In this document: one piece after another, positions 43,101-58,100 of the stretch | Layout of the letters: each line of letters begins with the position of its first letter | Position numbering within the stretch: position 1 is the first letter of the stretch | Source: Edolisoma coerulescens | Lineage: Eukaryota; Chordata; Aves; Passeriformes; Campephagidae | Length of the DNA: 64,000 nucleotides | Assembly: GCA_013397115.1 (NCBI GenBank) | Contig: VWZW01002467.1 | Location: 576,753-640,752 of the forward strand | Direction: 5' to 3' | Made by a program: the position numbers and the translations under genes | Notes under the pieces: generated by a model | Databases searched by the model: none | Seen by the model: the letters and a program-made list of their open reading frames with translations, nothing else | What the model was told of the DNA's origin: nothing

Positions 43101-46100
43101 GAGGATTCAAATACTACACTCATTTGGGTTGGATTTTTGTTGGAATGCTGCCAAGTGACCAACAGAGGTAAAGACTGAACCGGGCATCTTTCCTCCTGCA
43201 TCCAGGAGAGCTGAAGGCCACAGCAGTGGACCAAAGGGAGAGGCACAGCCATGGGAATACCTCGGGGCTGGATTTATTAACTGGAGAGGAAGGCTGCAGC
43301 CCTAAGCCCTCAGGCAGAGCCAGGCCTGAGTCCCCTGGGCTCTCGCCAGCTGGGAAACCTGACTTGGCTTGGACTGTTGGCCTTGGTGCTTCTGGAATGA
43401 AAAAGAAATTGCTGGGTTTGGCAGGGTTTCTCTGTGGGAGGGGATGGGTCTCTCCAAGCATCCCAGTGCCACTGAGGGACAGCAGAAGACTCTCTGCAGC
43501 CTGCACATTCATCAGCCACTGGAAAACAAGACAGGCTCTTGCAGATGTTTAATCAGGTTGATTTGCACCCCGATGGAGAAGAGATGGCTGCGATGTGGCA
43601 GCAAGAACTGGGAGTGGGCCATGCCTGGCTGACAGAGCCAGTTCTGCACTGAAGGACAGGGGGCTTCCAGCACTGCAGCAGTGGGCACTGGGAGCAGACC
43701 CTCGGGTGTCGCCAGTCCCGGCTCCCTTGGCAACACACAGAAGCCACTCAGGGTTTTCATTCAAATACAGGACTTTATGGCAAAGGACAAAAGCACATTA
43801 AATGATTCTCAAAGATCCCTCCCCGAGGGCTGGAACAATTAAACATGAATATTTAACAGACTGTCCCTGGCTCCCAGTGTAATTCCCTTACAGGCTCTCC
43901 AACCTTTACTCCCCCCATACATTTTTCTATTGAGAGTCCACAAGGACCAGTGTCATCTTGGCAGATTTTCTGAGCAAGCAGCATCACAGCAGATCCCACA
44001 ATTAACCTTAAGAACAAGGGATCTCCAACTTTTGAAATAACAAACCTGGATACTGCACCGTGACCTTGGCTCTGGGACGAGACTGAATCTCCAGTTCCCA
44101 GGACCAGGCCCTCCCATGTGAGCTCGGTGACTGTGCTCGCTCTGACAGCAGCGACCCAGCCCAGCACCCGCCCTGCCTCACCTCAGCGCAACCTTCAAAG
44201 ACTTGGAGCCGTGGTACTTGGAGCTGATGGCCAGCGCGTTCTCCAGGAACCGGAGGGACAGGTCATACTCCATGACCCCGTGGAGCACCAGGCCAATGTT
44301 GTTCTGTACAGAGAAGCCAAGCAGGCGTTGGGAAGGACACGGTGACACTCAGTTCCTGCTCTGTGAACAGCGGGACCCCACAGGTGTGTCCCTGCTGGGG
44401 CTGCAGCCCTGGCCATGTCCCTGCAGCAGTGACACATGGCAGGGACCATCCCCCCCGCGGGGCTCGGCCCAAACACGCCAGGCACAGGGGAGGTGATGAA
44501 CTCCCCAGTTCATGCCAGCGCAACAAGAACTTCATAAACAAAGGAGTTTTCCTAAGGATTACAGGTGCCCAAACCCCAGCACAGAGGCTGACCCTCCCAG
44601 CTAAAGGGTCAAACTCCTTTTTTCCTTCATCTGATGGCACCAACCAGTAACAACCCAGGGAGGAAAAGCACTGCCTGAACGTTTGTTTTCAACAGCCATC
44701 ATGTGGGCATCTTAAAGGCCAAGAGGTTTCTTAGAGATTAGGAACTTGAAGACTCTTGAACAGATTACTTACATCTAAGAGTGCCATTTCTGGGTGATCC
44801 TCCCCAAATACCAACAGCATGAGGTAGCGTGCACGGTACAGCAGGTTCAGTGCTGTCGAGAGTTGGCTGTTTGCAAAGCAGTACAGAGCCAGGTGCATCT
44901 AGGACAAGAGAAGGGACCCAGCATTAATGTAAAGGAAACGGATCTCTCCACTCCTTTCCTCAGCTGCACATGAATAAAAAGTCTTCCTTAATGGTTAAAG
45001 GACTTCAGCCACTCCAAAAAGCCCAAGTCTGCTGGCTGATGAACAGCCCCACTGAGGTGTCCCAGAGGACACAGCACTGCAGAAGCTGAGTGTTTTATTT
45101 CAGTTTCTCTTAACACCCCTTGCAAATACGTCCAACCTGACTTGCATATCTATGTCATATTCTGTGTTCTGGGGGGGATTCTTTCCTCTTTTTGTTTTTG
45201 ACATAAGCCTAGGGCCAAAGCCAGGAGAATTAATATATCTAAATAAAGATGCAGCTGACAAACACCAGAAACCTAGGCTAAGCAGGACAAATAGTGAGCA
45301 TGCAGGACATTTATAGTGACACCCTCAGCTTTTCACTTTGCAGGATCATAAGAGATAATGGAGGATTCTGGAAAGAAAGCTGCAGAAGAGAGGAAAATGC
45401 AGCTGTTTTCCAGCTGCAGACACAAACTACGGCTCACAGGCTGCAGCCAGAGCCCTGAGGTGCTGCTGCTCCCCCAGCTCCCCATACTCACATATTCTTG
45501 GATGGTGTTGGGGTGTTCGATGCCCAGGACCCTCTCGCTCATTAGCACCGCTTTCTGCTGATTGCTTAAGGCCTGGAGAGAACAGAACCCAGAGCAAGTC
45601 ACACCACGCTGTGAGCTTCAGCAAGCACGGGGAAGGAATGAGAGCACTGAGGAGACCCCCTCGGAGCCCCTGCTCACCTCTGAGTAATCTCCCATGATAT
45701 AGTTGAGCCGAGCTAGCAGCCTCAGGCAGGCACAGATTTCTACATGCATAGCACCATACACATTGTTGAACAGGTTTAAGGCTTCATTGATGAGCTCGCA
45801 GCCCTCCTTCAAGAAACCTGCAAAGAAGGTATATCCATATATCCATATATATATAAAAAATAAACCCTAACACTGCTGGAGACAGGAAGTGAGACCAGCA
45901 GTGGGATACACAGACACAGGGCACTGTCCTGGGGGAAAGACATCACTGCCCTGACCCATCCTTGCTCACTGCTGGTGGCTTTATAGCAGGAGTGTTCCAG
46001 ATGGTCTTGGAGACCAGGATTCTCTACCGAACCGGGGGCCAGGGGTATCCTGGTGGCCATGCCCCACACACCCTGCTCCTCCCATTATCAGTGATCATCC

Positions 46101-49100
46101 TGAGAGGCACAGGCACGAGGGGTCTGTACCTTGCTGAACTTTTGCTTGCCCGCTCTGGAAGAAGTGGAAAGCATCAGAAGCTTTGGGGTTTACGTGCTTC
46201 ACTACAGGGAAGATGTTAAGAATATCCTCTTCTGTGAAAGTGGGCTTGTGCCTGTTGTCGAAGTTGTACTCCTTCAGCAGGATCTGGAGGGACCAAAAAG
46301 AGTGGAGGGCACAGTTACCACTTCCATAGGCACTTGACAAGAAAAGGGGCAAAATTCTAAACGTGGATTCACAGCCAAAACACCTCCTGTGCCATGAGCT
46401 GGGACAGAACTCTGCGAGGTGGTCAGACGTAGCTGCGCACCACCACGCGTACACGGCCAAACGGCACCGCAGTGCCTACACGGAACCCCCGACAGGAGAG
46501 CTCCTCCTGTTGTTGTCCCACAGCCCACGGAGCAGCGAGCAGGCAGTGCAACTGTACTGAGGCCAGCTGTTCCTGCAAGGGACATGCCAGCAACTTCACC
46601 CTAAGAGGGAACTGGATTAGAAATCCCTTCTCAGAGCTGGGACCTGTATTCCAACATGAACACCACCAAGATCTTTTGGGGCTCGGGCAGTGCCTGCAAA
46701 ACACATTGCACTTACTCTTCATGTTCCTCAGCACAGAACACGATGGCAAGGCAAGGAGGATGTGGATCTTACCTGGACTCCAGTTTTGAGGGAGATTTCA
46801 CGGAGCAGGGTGATTTTCTGTAGATTATACACTTCAGCGGCTTGGTCAGCATTCTCACTGCAGAAAGCACACACAAGCTTCAACTCTCAGGGGAGTTTCT
46901 GCTCAAGGACATCGCTCCCTTGTGGGTACCTGAGGCACAGGTCCCTGTACAGCCAGGTGCTAACTCAAACCAAAGACTAACACTGCAGTTTGCCCATGGT
47001 CTGTGAAAGCCTACAGAGCACTGCAGTGCTTTTACAGAAATCCTACTTGTGTTCTCAAAGCCCACTGCAGCGTTTGGGCTGAACACCTTCAGCTCTTGGT
47101 GAGGAGCGGGCAGTCCCTGACACGAAGGGGGGGTCACTGTCCAACTACCAAAAGTTGGTTTATCCAACTAGCCATGGCTTTTCTCTTGGGCCACTTCATT
47201 GGTGCTTCCAGTTTAGCACTCACAGTGTGGCCCTTCCTTATTCCCCATCTCTCCTCATGTACAGGAGCAGCTGTCCTTTTTTTTGGAACAGAAGCTCCAC
47301 TTACCATTCAAGACTGAAATCAAAATAGTTCTTTGCTTCTGAACAAATATTCTTCCATAGCTCCTGAGGGGTCATGCTGGCCCATGCAGTGTTATCAGCA
47401 TTTCCAAGGTTCCTGTTTTTCCTTTTCTTATTCTTCTTCTTGGAGACCAGCTCATCAGCTGGAAGATGGGCAATGGGATTTGGGAAGGAGCTCAGAAAAC
47501 AATTGAGGAAGTGGCTGATGGCGGCAGATAAACCTGACAGCTCCACACCCTACAGAGAGACACCAGAGTCAGTCGGGAGAGAGGCCACATCACACAGCAC
47601 TGCTGCGACCCCGAGCCTCGCACACATCCTGCAGAAACAGGGACACCTGCCCCGAGAGGGACGGGAAGGGAGCGGGTACAAGTGGCACTAGCACAGACAT
47701 GGATGTAGGAGGAGGTACATGCCTACACACACAAATGTGGAGTCACATTTCAGGCTGCTACCTGGGACAGAGAAAGCAGGGAGTGCAAAGATTTTGGGAC
47801 TGGAACCAAGCCAGGTGTATTGCTGTGCTGCGTGTGAACAGGTACAAGGATGTGTAGTGTGGAGCCAATTAAAAAGGCTTCTTAGAAGGGCAAAAGCAAC
47901 TCTGTTTAAGAGGAAAAGGTATTACAAGGAAAACAAGCTGTAATTTCACTTTTAAAAGCCTCCAACGTAATGAGTGAGGATCTGGGGAGGGAAAGCATGA
48001 ATGATTGCTCTCCGGGAAAGCTTGCTTCAAGTGGGAACTTGTTTTCCCTTACATACAGGCCTGCACCTATTTCAGTGCTAATGAGCTTGTACTTCTCATT
48101 GCCACGCAACCCCCAGGAACTGCCTAATGAGAGGAGAACCCCGAACAGCTCTGTTTGTGGAAAAAAGTCATTAGGGAAGACACATGAGGCAAGAGGTCAG
48201 ACTGCAGGTCATACCTGGAGGTACGTCTTGAAGATGTGTTTGGCTGATCGAGTGATCAATTCGCTGATTCCAATTTTCTACCCAAAGGAATAAAGAACAG
48301 ACTGAGTCAATTGGCAAGAAAATGGAAAAATACACTGGGCTTTTGAAATGGTCTTTTATCAAGATCTGCAGGAGACACGCTACTTGCCCTGCAGCACAGA
48401 ACTGCCACAGCATTTGACAGCTCTGCTGGAGCCCGCGAGGAGCCCCTGGCACCTCTGTGCCTGGTGACCACAAGCCACCGGTGCGGCTCGGCGCAGCTCC
48501 AACGGTGCTCCAGGGGCTGCCACAGCCCAGCCCTTCCCTGCTCCTGGGCAGCCACACTCACAACACTTCAGAGTTTGATCCAAAGCCCAGATGCGTCTTA
48601 GAGGCTTAAAAAATGCATGGCTGCAAATCCAACTGTGTTACTCACCATGGCATTTGGGAATCCCCGAAGCAATTCTCTACCCCAAAAGATACTCACAGTC
48701 CCTAACATTATGAAAGCCATTATGGATTTGGAAAAAAAACCTCCCCAGCCACGACTTACAGGTCCTTCTCCCTCCTCCCCTATTTTTGAAGCTGTTTATT
48801 TTTACACAGACAGAACAACTGGCCAAGTGGGAATCTCCTTGAGACAAACGATGCCAGAGTGGTTTGAACTGCCTGATGTTAAGCCTGATGCTTACAAAGA
48901 TGTGATCCAGCTGTGCACGGCCGGGGGCCTTGGTGATGAAGTTGATCACTTTGCCCAGGTAACGCATGTTGATGCCCCTCTGGTGCATGGCCTCAGCCAA
49001 GGTCGCCCCATCCATCGGGAGCACCGTGTGATCCAGGCAGTCCTTGACCTGCAGGGTATGTACAGACTTTGGTTACTGAGGACAAACATGAAGGAAAGAA

Positions 49101-52100
49101 CTTCCATTTAAAAAAAAATTTTAAAAACCACACCAGGAGGCAGGACAGGGGTTCCCTGATGCCACTGCAGTCACCTCAATACCAGGGGCTGAGGGTTGCC
49201 CTCAAGGCAGGCACTGACCCCAAACAAGGCTCTTTTGGTGGGTAACACCTGCTGCAACACCAGGGACCACCATGGCACACAGGCAGGGGGACACCTGCAG
49301 TAGCCAGCCCAGTCTGAGCCAGGTCCTTGCCATGGGGCCAGTTTCACTCCTCTGTCTCAGCAGGGAAGGAGCAGCATTACCCTCTCTTGAGGCAGAGGCA
49401 AAACAACTCCAACTTGTGCAAGTAGCAGGCTGACCCTTCTTTAAGGGCCTCACAGTCACTAACTAAACACATTTCCAATTAAAAGAGGACGTGGAGCTGT
49501 GCACACACAGCTGATAAGGAGAAATGGCACGTGCACTTTAAGTTGTGCTGCAGTGCTGATAAACAGCTGTTTAATTCACGTCATGGAGTAACACCAGCTC
49601 CTCCCTGATACGCACAGCACAACTCCTACGGCAGCTGCTCTGCAGCCTGCTCCCACACAGGCCTGTGCACTGCTTTGGGTTTATACACTGGAGTATCAAC
49701 TACCTCGTAATCAACAATCACCAAGCCCTTTTCTGACTCACTCCCCTCCTTTTTTATTTAAAGACTGAATAGCTGGTGCTGACTACAGAACTAGTGGACT
49801 TCGAGTTCAGAAGGAACTCTCCAACAAGGAAAACCCTCTCCTACACGCGACCAACAACTCTTGGAGTAGAGCTCATGAGTTCTCCCCTGCCAGTTCCAGT
49901 GCCTGCTCTGACAGCTGCATTAGCCATCAATTCAGCAAGCGTCCCAGGAAGGGAGAAACTGGGATTTCTTATCTGGCCAGGCGCATGGGTAACATCCAAA
50001 ATGCTTAAGACCTACAGAGGGAGTTTTTAATGACTGCTATTAATAAAAACAATTTCCCAGTTCACTTCAAATTATTAGTCACCAATTGAGTCACAGCCAG
50101 GGTCAGCTAAAACAATAAGCTGTGAAGGATGCCCAGGGCTAGGGAGGATGGCTTGTGTGGTCTCTATTGTCCCAAACTCTAAGCAATAGCTTTAATTATC
50201 AGTGCCAAAAATTATTTGTGGGACTGAGGTGAGAAAATTGTGCCATGATGTAAGATGGGAAGTGGAATCCCTCGTGCCCTTGCACGCGATGCTCGTGCTG
50301 TTCCCTGTGCTCCCCCACCAGGGCCAGAGCCTGCAGCTGCTCGGGCCAAGCTGGTGTCCCAGAGGTCACAAGTGCCACCGCTTGCCCAGAGCAGCCAAGC
50401 TCCGAGGGCAGCATCTCTGCTGGCCCTCGGCTCCTCACCAAGCCTGGGATCTGGCAGGACAGCAGGAACGCAGCAGCATCCTTCAGCAGCTGCTTCTGAT
50501 CCTGCACCTCCTCCTTGCTCGACTCAGGGAAGCGAACTCCTGCGAGAGGAAAAGAGAAAAAACATCAACCACAGCAACTCACAGAAACAAGTCCTCTACA
50601 CAAAGTACACAGTAAGAGCAGGTAAAAAGTCAATAGTAATTGTCTCCCCAGAATTAAAAACTTAAAAAACTTATCTCAAACCATACATGTTTTGATGGGA
50701 GGAGCATTGGCTGCTGTGTTCAGGCAGTGGCTGGGCTGCTCAAACTCAATGTTTTGGCCATTCCCCTGCAATGTGCCTGCACACTGCCCCAGTATTCACC
50801 CCCAGAAACACTCTGGGAGCTTCTTCTCAATTTCCCAATAAAAAATACTGCTCCAAGCCGTGGAAACTCACGTGTGATGCCTGTGCCTGATGTGTGCATG
50901 TGAAAGGGCACTGTGACTGCTCACTGAAATGTTACTAAAACAAACCCAGCCCTTCATTGAGGGCCCAACATCAGTCGTTCAACTACAACTGTTACTTTTT
51001 GTGTAAACTACTACATGAGGATCAAATTTGATTTTTTTCCTCCCTTTGCTTCTTTTCATGTGGTCTCACAGCTGGGATGCCAGAGAATCACAGGAAGATG
51101 CTTGGCAGCAGCCTGCAGCCCTCCCCCGAGCGCGGTGGGAGACGCTCCCCGCCCGCGCTCGGCAGCCCAGCACTAAAATCCATCGTTGCTTCCTCTCTTC
51201 TGTATCTCTGTGCTTCTCAGAGCCCTGCACCATGCCCAGCGAAACAAAACCCAGCAACAGCCTTGGCTACAGGACACAGTTTTTGTCTGCAGCTGGCTGG
51301 ACACAGCTCTGGGTACACGTACCTGGTGAGAAAATATCTGGGTTAAACCGAATATCAAATGATGTGTCACTAATGGAGCCTACAGCCTTGCAAGCATTCC
51401 GAATCACTTCTCTGCTTTTGGGATCCACTGGAGCAGGAAGAAAAACAGAATACAAATGAACGTGGAGTTCGGGAAATGACAGACCTAGCTACTAAATTAA
51501 GATGAAGTTTTGTTACTAAAAACAGCGATGATGGCACATTCTGAGGAAACCCATTATAAAAACAATTGTAAAGGAGAATGGCTGCAAAGTCTGAATAAGA
51601 GCATGTAAGATGACCCAAAAAGCCCACCTCCAGGCACAGGCACTCAGAAATCCAAGCCTGGGGTTCCCAAAGGTGCCCATACACTGCTCACCTCCTGCCT
51701 GGCCCCAGCACTCCCCTGCACTCCATGGGCCAGCCTGGCCGGGCTCTTGCTCCCAGGGAAGAGCTGAGGGGCTGGTGGCCTTGCTGGGTTCAGACACACC
51801 CACCCAGCCAGCCCCCGAGGGGAGTCATTCATCAGGGTGTGAGCAGCTCTAACAAAGAGGCCAGGCAACGCTGACAGGCAGCCAGTGCTTGTCCTGTTTA
51901 ACCACCATCCATCACCCCAGCCACCCCCAGCCTGGCGCTGCTCCCACCAGTGATGGCCCACCAGGCCTGCGCTGGGCTGGTGCTGAGGTGAAATACCTGT
52001 TCCCTCGTCAGACGCGATGGTCTCAGCGAGCTCCTTCACCTGATCAAGCCCAGTCACGCTATCGTCTATTTTGCCATCCTCTGACTCAGGCCTCTCGCCG

Positions 52101-55100
52101 TCTGCGGCGCCGTTCTCCGCAGAGGCACCATTTTCCAGCGCAACGGGGCTCTCCTGCTTGTTGGCTTTCTGCTGCATCAGCTGCAGCGCAGCCAGCTTCA
52201 TGAATAAGAGATACCTGCAGCAGAGGGAAAGGGCAGTTCAGCACAGTGGAATCCCAGAGGATCGCCACTGCCCTGCAGGGAAAAAATCTCACCAAGTTAG
52301 CATTACAGAAAGGAAGGGTATACACCCTCTTCCCACGAGCTTTCCAAAAATCCAAGGAGTGCACATTACTGAAGGAAGCAGAACAGTGGGTTTTCATCAC
52401 CCATCTCCCTGCAGCAGGTACAACTGCTTCCCATAGGCAGCATCTGCAGCCGGCTCAGAGACTCAGTGCCAGCTGCACAGGACCCGTCGCAGCTCGGCAG
52501 CAGCACGGCCAGGAGAGCTCCGCAGAGAGAGGCCCAGGCTCTGCCGGGCTCGGAGCAGCCACGGTGCTGTGCTGGGCTGGGAGCTGTCCCAGAGCCCGCG
52601 GGCAGGGGCCGAGCTGAGGCGGCGCTGGCTGCAGCAGCGGCTGCTCAGCAGGCAGGGCCGCGGGCTCGTCCTCCCGGCAGCAAAGGACGGGCTCTGGCCG
52701 CCTGTGACAGCAGAGCAGCCCCGGCGGGAGCACCGCGCGGCTGCAACGTGTCCCACTGCCCCAGCTCCCACTGCCTCGCCAGCAGCAAGTGACCCAAACA
52801 TCCCACCGCAAACACGCCTACAGCAGCTCCCACAGGACTTTTTCCAGCCTCTAGAAACAAAGGTAACATTCGGGACATTGGGAAAGCCTTAAAAAGAAGC
52901 ATAAATCCTTCCCATTCCCTAGCCATCAAGTGGACAGGATACCTGCAGGGAAAGAAGAACTTCTAAATGTTTGGACAGGAATCAACAAAAACAGATCTGG
53001 AGATTAAAACACAAACCATCTCTTTCCCTGGCTCCCTGTCTGAGTCCCTACTGTTCTCACCTCTTGTTAATTAAGTTCCTATAACTGCATTTACACAGCC
53101 AAGCAATGGGGCACTGCTCACTCCTGGGAGCTCTGCTGGGCTGTTCCCAGGACAGTGCAGCAAGGTCCTGACTTGAACCATCACCAGCTGCAGGGGGAGG
53201 AAGCGGGGAGCTCTGCTCACCTGTGTTCTACGAAGGCATCAACAAGCTCTTGCCGGAGACAGCAAAGCTTGTGTCTGTGCTGCTTGGGGAACCCCATTTT
53301 CTTACATTCCTCTGGCATCTCCTCCCCTTCAACAGGCAGGAAGTTTAGATCTGGAGGGAAAGTGCGAAGCAGGTCCAGGATGTAGTGACGCCCATCATTG
53401 CCAATAATGCCTTTGCACTCCACCGAGGAGCACAGCTCCACCTCCTCATTCTTGTCGTTGAGAACTTTGTGCTTCTGGATCTTCAGCGGCCTGCTGGTCT
53501 TCTCCAGCAGCTCCAGGTACTTGGGGTGTGACACAACTGTCTTGCCAAAGTCTATTGACCCATAGATGACACTCTGTTCCTGCTCCCGCTCCAAGATGCC
53601 AGGAATAATAGACTGAGCCGTCACCCTGTAACCTCTGTAATCCACCACGACAGTCCCCAGCGTGTACAGCCCTTCCACATCCACAGCATTGTAGGTCCGC
53701 ACGCCATTGAGGTCATTGGTGGGAGCTACGTAAGCGGCGACGTCTCCACCAAAGTCCTTGTAGTGGTCACGGACGTCAAAGCCCAGGCTGAAGAAAATGT
53801 TGTTCCAGATGAACATCTGCATCTTGGTCTCCTCGCTGGGGTTGATGGCCATGACGTTGCCATCGATGACGGCCATAGCACCTCGTGTTGCTGCTGCAGT
53901 GAAGTCGCTGTGAACCTGGAGGCACGTGGAGACAAAGCTGGGTCAGGATGGGCCCCACGCTCCCAGAGCCCTGCTCTCAAAGCTCCCTGCAAGTTTTTCC
54001 TTTGCTCCTTTCCTCCCAATAGCCTTCCAGCAGGCAGGCAGGTCCACTGGCTTTTACTTCTGTGAGCCCGGCTAGTGGCTTGGATACAAGCCCCAGGAGC
54101 CAGAACACAGGCAGCAGAGAAGGGGCTGTGTGAGGAGCTGCCTGCGTATCCCAGAGGTACCTTGAAAATGGCTCGTTCTCTCAGCAGCCTCTCAGGCAGG
54201 TTCTTGCGCGGCAGCTCCCGTGTGGTCTGCAGCTCCTCGTTCCAGTCTCTGGTCTGAAAGAGGGAGGGAAAGGGATGCAATGCATTGTGTGGGAGGGGGC
54301 TGGCGAGGCAGCATTCCTGCTTCACGAGGCATTTTGGGAGAGAAAGGAGAGGAAGGGGCAAGAATTCAGGCTGCTGTGGAGCTCAGAGGAAGTGACTTAG
54401 CAGCAGGAGCAAACACACCTCGAGAGTGGACTTTATTCAACAGCAGTCTGGGACAGATCTTGTGTCAGCCCGGCCAGTGCAGGGCAGTGCCACTCAAGGG
54501 GCAGCACGGGGCAGGTGTCATTAGCCAGTGCTGTGGTCACACTGCAGGCATGTCCTGCCCACAGCTGGCCGTTCCTGCCCTGCACACTCTGTGCTACAAA
54601 GCTGCAGCTGAAGCATTTGGAACAGTCTGCTCAGAGACACAAGAGCCATTCCAGGCCTGACTGGCACGAGGGAGCAGTCTGCCTCCTGTGCAGTGGCACT
54701 CTTCAGAGAAGGGACATGGAATTTATAAACATCCAGCAGAAGCTGCTCCTCTCAGTGGCTTCTGTGCTCATAGAGCTGCAGCCTGAGCAGCACAGGCCCT
54801 GCAGTCAAGGGCCCCGTGAAGAACAAGGACTCCTGCAAGTTTTCCATTGAGGAAAACCCTCCCACAAAGACCAGAGGTTACTTGTTGGAAGTTAACTTGT
54901 TCTCAGCACAGCTGGCAGCAAAACTCTTGCCAGTGTTGTCAGGCAAAGTAAGACCAATACCTGTCCAGGTATGTGCTCCTCGTAGCCCAGCCTAGAAGTG
55001 TAAGCGTCCTCTGCCCGGACACAGTCCATGGCGTGCTCTGCTTGCGGAGCCGTCCAGCTGTACACTTGGAAAGGAGTGGCTATCCTCTCAAAAGGGTGTC

Positions 55101-58100
55101 TCTGAACCCTAGTTCGGGAGAAACAACAATTACACATTTTTCAAAGGAAGAATCCTTTCTATTCCAAGAGAATTTTCCCTGTGCTTTCAGGTTGTGATGT
55201 AACAGCAGCCCACAGTGGAAACCCAAGCACTGCCAAAGGGTCTCTCGTGTAATCTGCTCTCAGCAGGAGCTGGGGGCTCATCTGCAGTTACTTCTGGCCA
55301 AAGAAGCAATATAGTACAGTAATTTTTAAATGGCCAGATAGTCACAGTGGTGGCTGGAGGCCACTGCTAATTTCAGCCCTTGTCTGGTGTCACTTTCATC
55401 TCCTTAACGAAGCAGGAGCAGAGCTCCCGGAAGCCACACAATGTGCCTGTCAATCCACACCCCGCTGAGCCAAGGCAGTTCATTAAGTGACTCTGAAGAA
55501 TGACAGGCTTTTGCACAGGACCCACTGTCCTGCAGCAGAACAAATGGTCCCTGCAGCAAGGACGGGAGAATCAAACAATGCCTTGTTGTTGTGTTATTAT
55601 TATAGGAGCTGGAGGAAATTACAGAATATTAACATGCACAGACATGTTTAAAATAACCAACCTCTCTCCACCGTAAGCCTACACAAAGCCCTCGTGTGCT
55701 ACTTTCACTGATATTTATGCTTCAGTCTCTTTTGTGGATCGGGGAGAAGTATGGACTGCTCAGGTTACCAGTGCTGCTGCAGCTCGTGGCCACGCTCCAC
55801 GTTAATTCTGCTGCCCAGGGAGCTGGGCAGCCACCAAGCCTCCCATGGGGCACGTGGCCACCACAGGAGACCCACACCTGGCGAGCTGGTCAGTGCACCC
55901 ACAGCGTCCCTTTGCACAAACACTGCAGCCCAGCTCCAGGCTCGCTCTCCCGCTGTGCAAATTGTCCTGCGTGTTCAGTTTGCCAGCAGGGACAGCACAC
56001 CTGAATTCCAGGTAAGCCCCAGAACTGAGACTCCCATGGCAGCAGAATGCCGTCATACCCCCCTCTGCTTCAGGCAGAACCAGAACAGTCAATCTACAGG
56101 CTGCCAGCAAGAGTCACCGGGGAGCTACAGCCGAGAGGAACCACGCAGTGGACACTGGTCGGGACGCTGGGACTGCACCGGCCCCTGTCCCTGCTGTCAC
56201 CACAGGCAGGCACAGCAGCTCTGGCCGCTCCGTGCTGCGAGCGAGGGAAAGCCAGCCACCTCAGGGTGCTGCCCTGCCCTTCAGTCAGCTGCTCTGTGGT
56301 CCTTGCAGCTTTCACTCAGGTGCCCAACCACCCAGCACTACGTGAGCTCAGAGCAGCAGGCACTGCAATCCCTGCTGCAGCAGCGGCATCCCCGGCGCCA
56401 GCCACACAGCTGAGCCTCCCAACTGCACACTGCACTGCTCAAGGAACTGGAGAGGAAGAAGCACTGCTACCGTTTCTTCTGCAGGGCAGAGAAGTTTTTT
56501 TTGAAGGTAGGGCTGATCTGGTTAAGTAGTTCCACCAAGGAATGACTGAGAAAACTGGGGTTTGCAGGTTTGGGATTGAAGTTGTATGCAGTAGACCTGC
56601 AAGAGAAAAAAAAAAGAAACCACCACAAGCCATTGTGATACCTGAGACTTCCCACACCCTAGGAACACGACTGAGAGCTCTTCATACGTGCACAGCATCA
56701 AAGGCTGCACCACGTGCCCTTGCCTGCGAAATGGGAGAGCACGGGGCAAAGAGGCAGATGGGCAGCAAGGACCGTATCCAGTCTCCCCGCATGAAACAGC
56801 CAGTAACCCTGCACCTGGCCCTGATGGTTTTCTAATTTAGACCTTCTTCAGCCATCCCCAGGATCAAGAGAGGCTTCTATTTTTATTGCTGGGAAGGACT
56901 GATTTCACAGAACTTCCCAAACACACCAAAGGTGCCTTTGCTTAACAGAGAACCCCCTCAGCACAGCCACTCCAACAGGCACAGCCACAACAGCCTCTCA
57001 CAGCTATCATTAAAAAAAAAAAAAAAAAAGAAATTATCTCTAGTCAAATCTGTGCCCAGCTCAGGGAGTTCTGACAGGCTGTGCTTTTGCTTTAGGGCAA
57101 AATGAGATAGTTGCAATAGTCGGGAAGGAATTTCCTCCCAACTCAAAATGCTCTAAGTAGCTGATGACATTATGGGATGTTTAAACTTTCCCTAAAGCAT
57201 CAGGCATTTAGCCACTGTGGAGAAGTGGCACCAGGCATAACTGAACAGCCCAATCCAGTATAGCAACTCCCACAACCCATGTGAGCAGCAAATTAAAATA
57301 GGCTGTTTCTGCCAAAGGAAAAAAAAAAAAAGCTGCAACTGTTTGTTTGAGAGTTGTTTTCCAGTCGGCTGCTGCAGGGCAGGACAGGAAGAATCCCAGT
57401 TACTCACTGATTCAAGTAAAATCCCCGAGTGGAGGCAGTGATACTGACGTGCCGATCCTCCACCGTGATGACGTACAAATACATGAGGTCCCCGTGCATC
57501 TTGCGGTTACCGGGTGGGGGGTTCCAGCCGCTCATGGTCAGTACCTTCAGGCACTGCAAAGGCTACAGTAGAACACAACAGAAGCAACTCCTGTCAGCAG
57601 GAATTAATTTCTTTGAATTAGAGTCATTCAATGTACATGCCAGATCCCTTTTACCTGCTGCCCTTGCTTGAGTCCAGAAACAGAGCTTAGAAACGCACCT
57701 GGTCTCCAGAGCACAGCTTCCCGAGCCCTCTGCAGTCCACTAGTTTGCCTTTCACACCGTGAGACATGGGTGAAAACAGACACCCTGGGCCTTTGGGCTG
57801 CTCAGGATATGGATTTCTTGCTGTACTTGTTTTCAAATGGCAGCTTCTAAACCAGAATCCGAGTGGGAGGGCATGGGAAAGCTAAGGGCAATCTGTAGTG
57901 ACCTGCAGATCCTGTCTCCAGGACTTTGCAGAGGAACGCTGCTTTCCCTTCTCTGCCACCCATCCCAGCAAGCCTGGCCCTTCCACACTCTGCAGATGTC
58001 CAGACTCCATGTCCAGTGTTTTGCACACCAGCTCCTGGACTTTATTCTTTTGGCTAAGCAGTGCTATCCCAGCACTCGTTAAGCACCAAGCAGAGCAAAT

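Larger units (their letters stand above)
40842..51427 (-). other. CLUH: CLUH exons encoding the central region, basic patch and TPR repeats
   Basis: Exons 51427 to 46773 encode the central region (REVIRNACKAVGSISDTSFD, FLLSCQIPGLVKDC, GATLAEAMHQRGINMRYLGK, HFLNCFLSSFPNPIAHLPAD) and a Lys/Arg cluster, KKKNKKRKNR, at about residues 862-871, compatible with RNA contact or nuclear import. Exons 46283 to 41914 encode TPR-like helix pairs (GCELINEALNLFNNVYG, LSNQQKAVLMSERVLG, LSLLYRAR-type, LSLRFLENALAISSKYHG, FRSALQHEKEGYTIYKNQ). The pattern matches kinesin-light-chain-like TPRs. Confidence 0.93.

Noticed and set aside
52455..52811. Overlapping Ala/Arg-rich frames on both strands in a CLUH intron
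   Set aside because: Composition artefact of a GC-rich intron; the real CLUH exons on either side are unambiguous.
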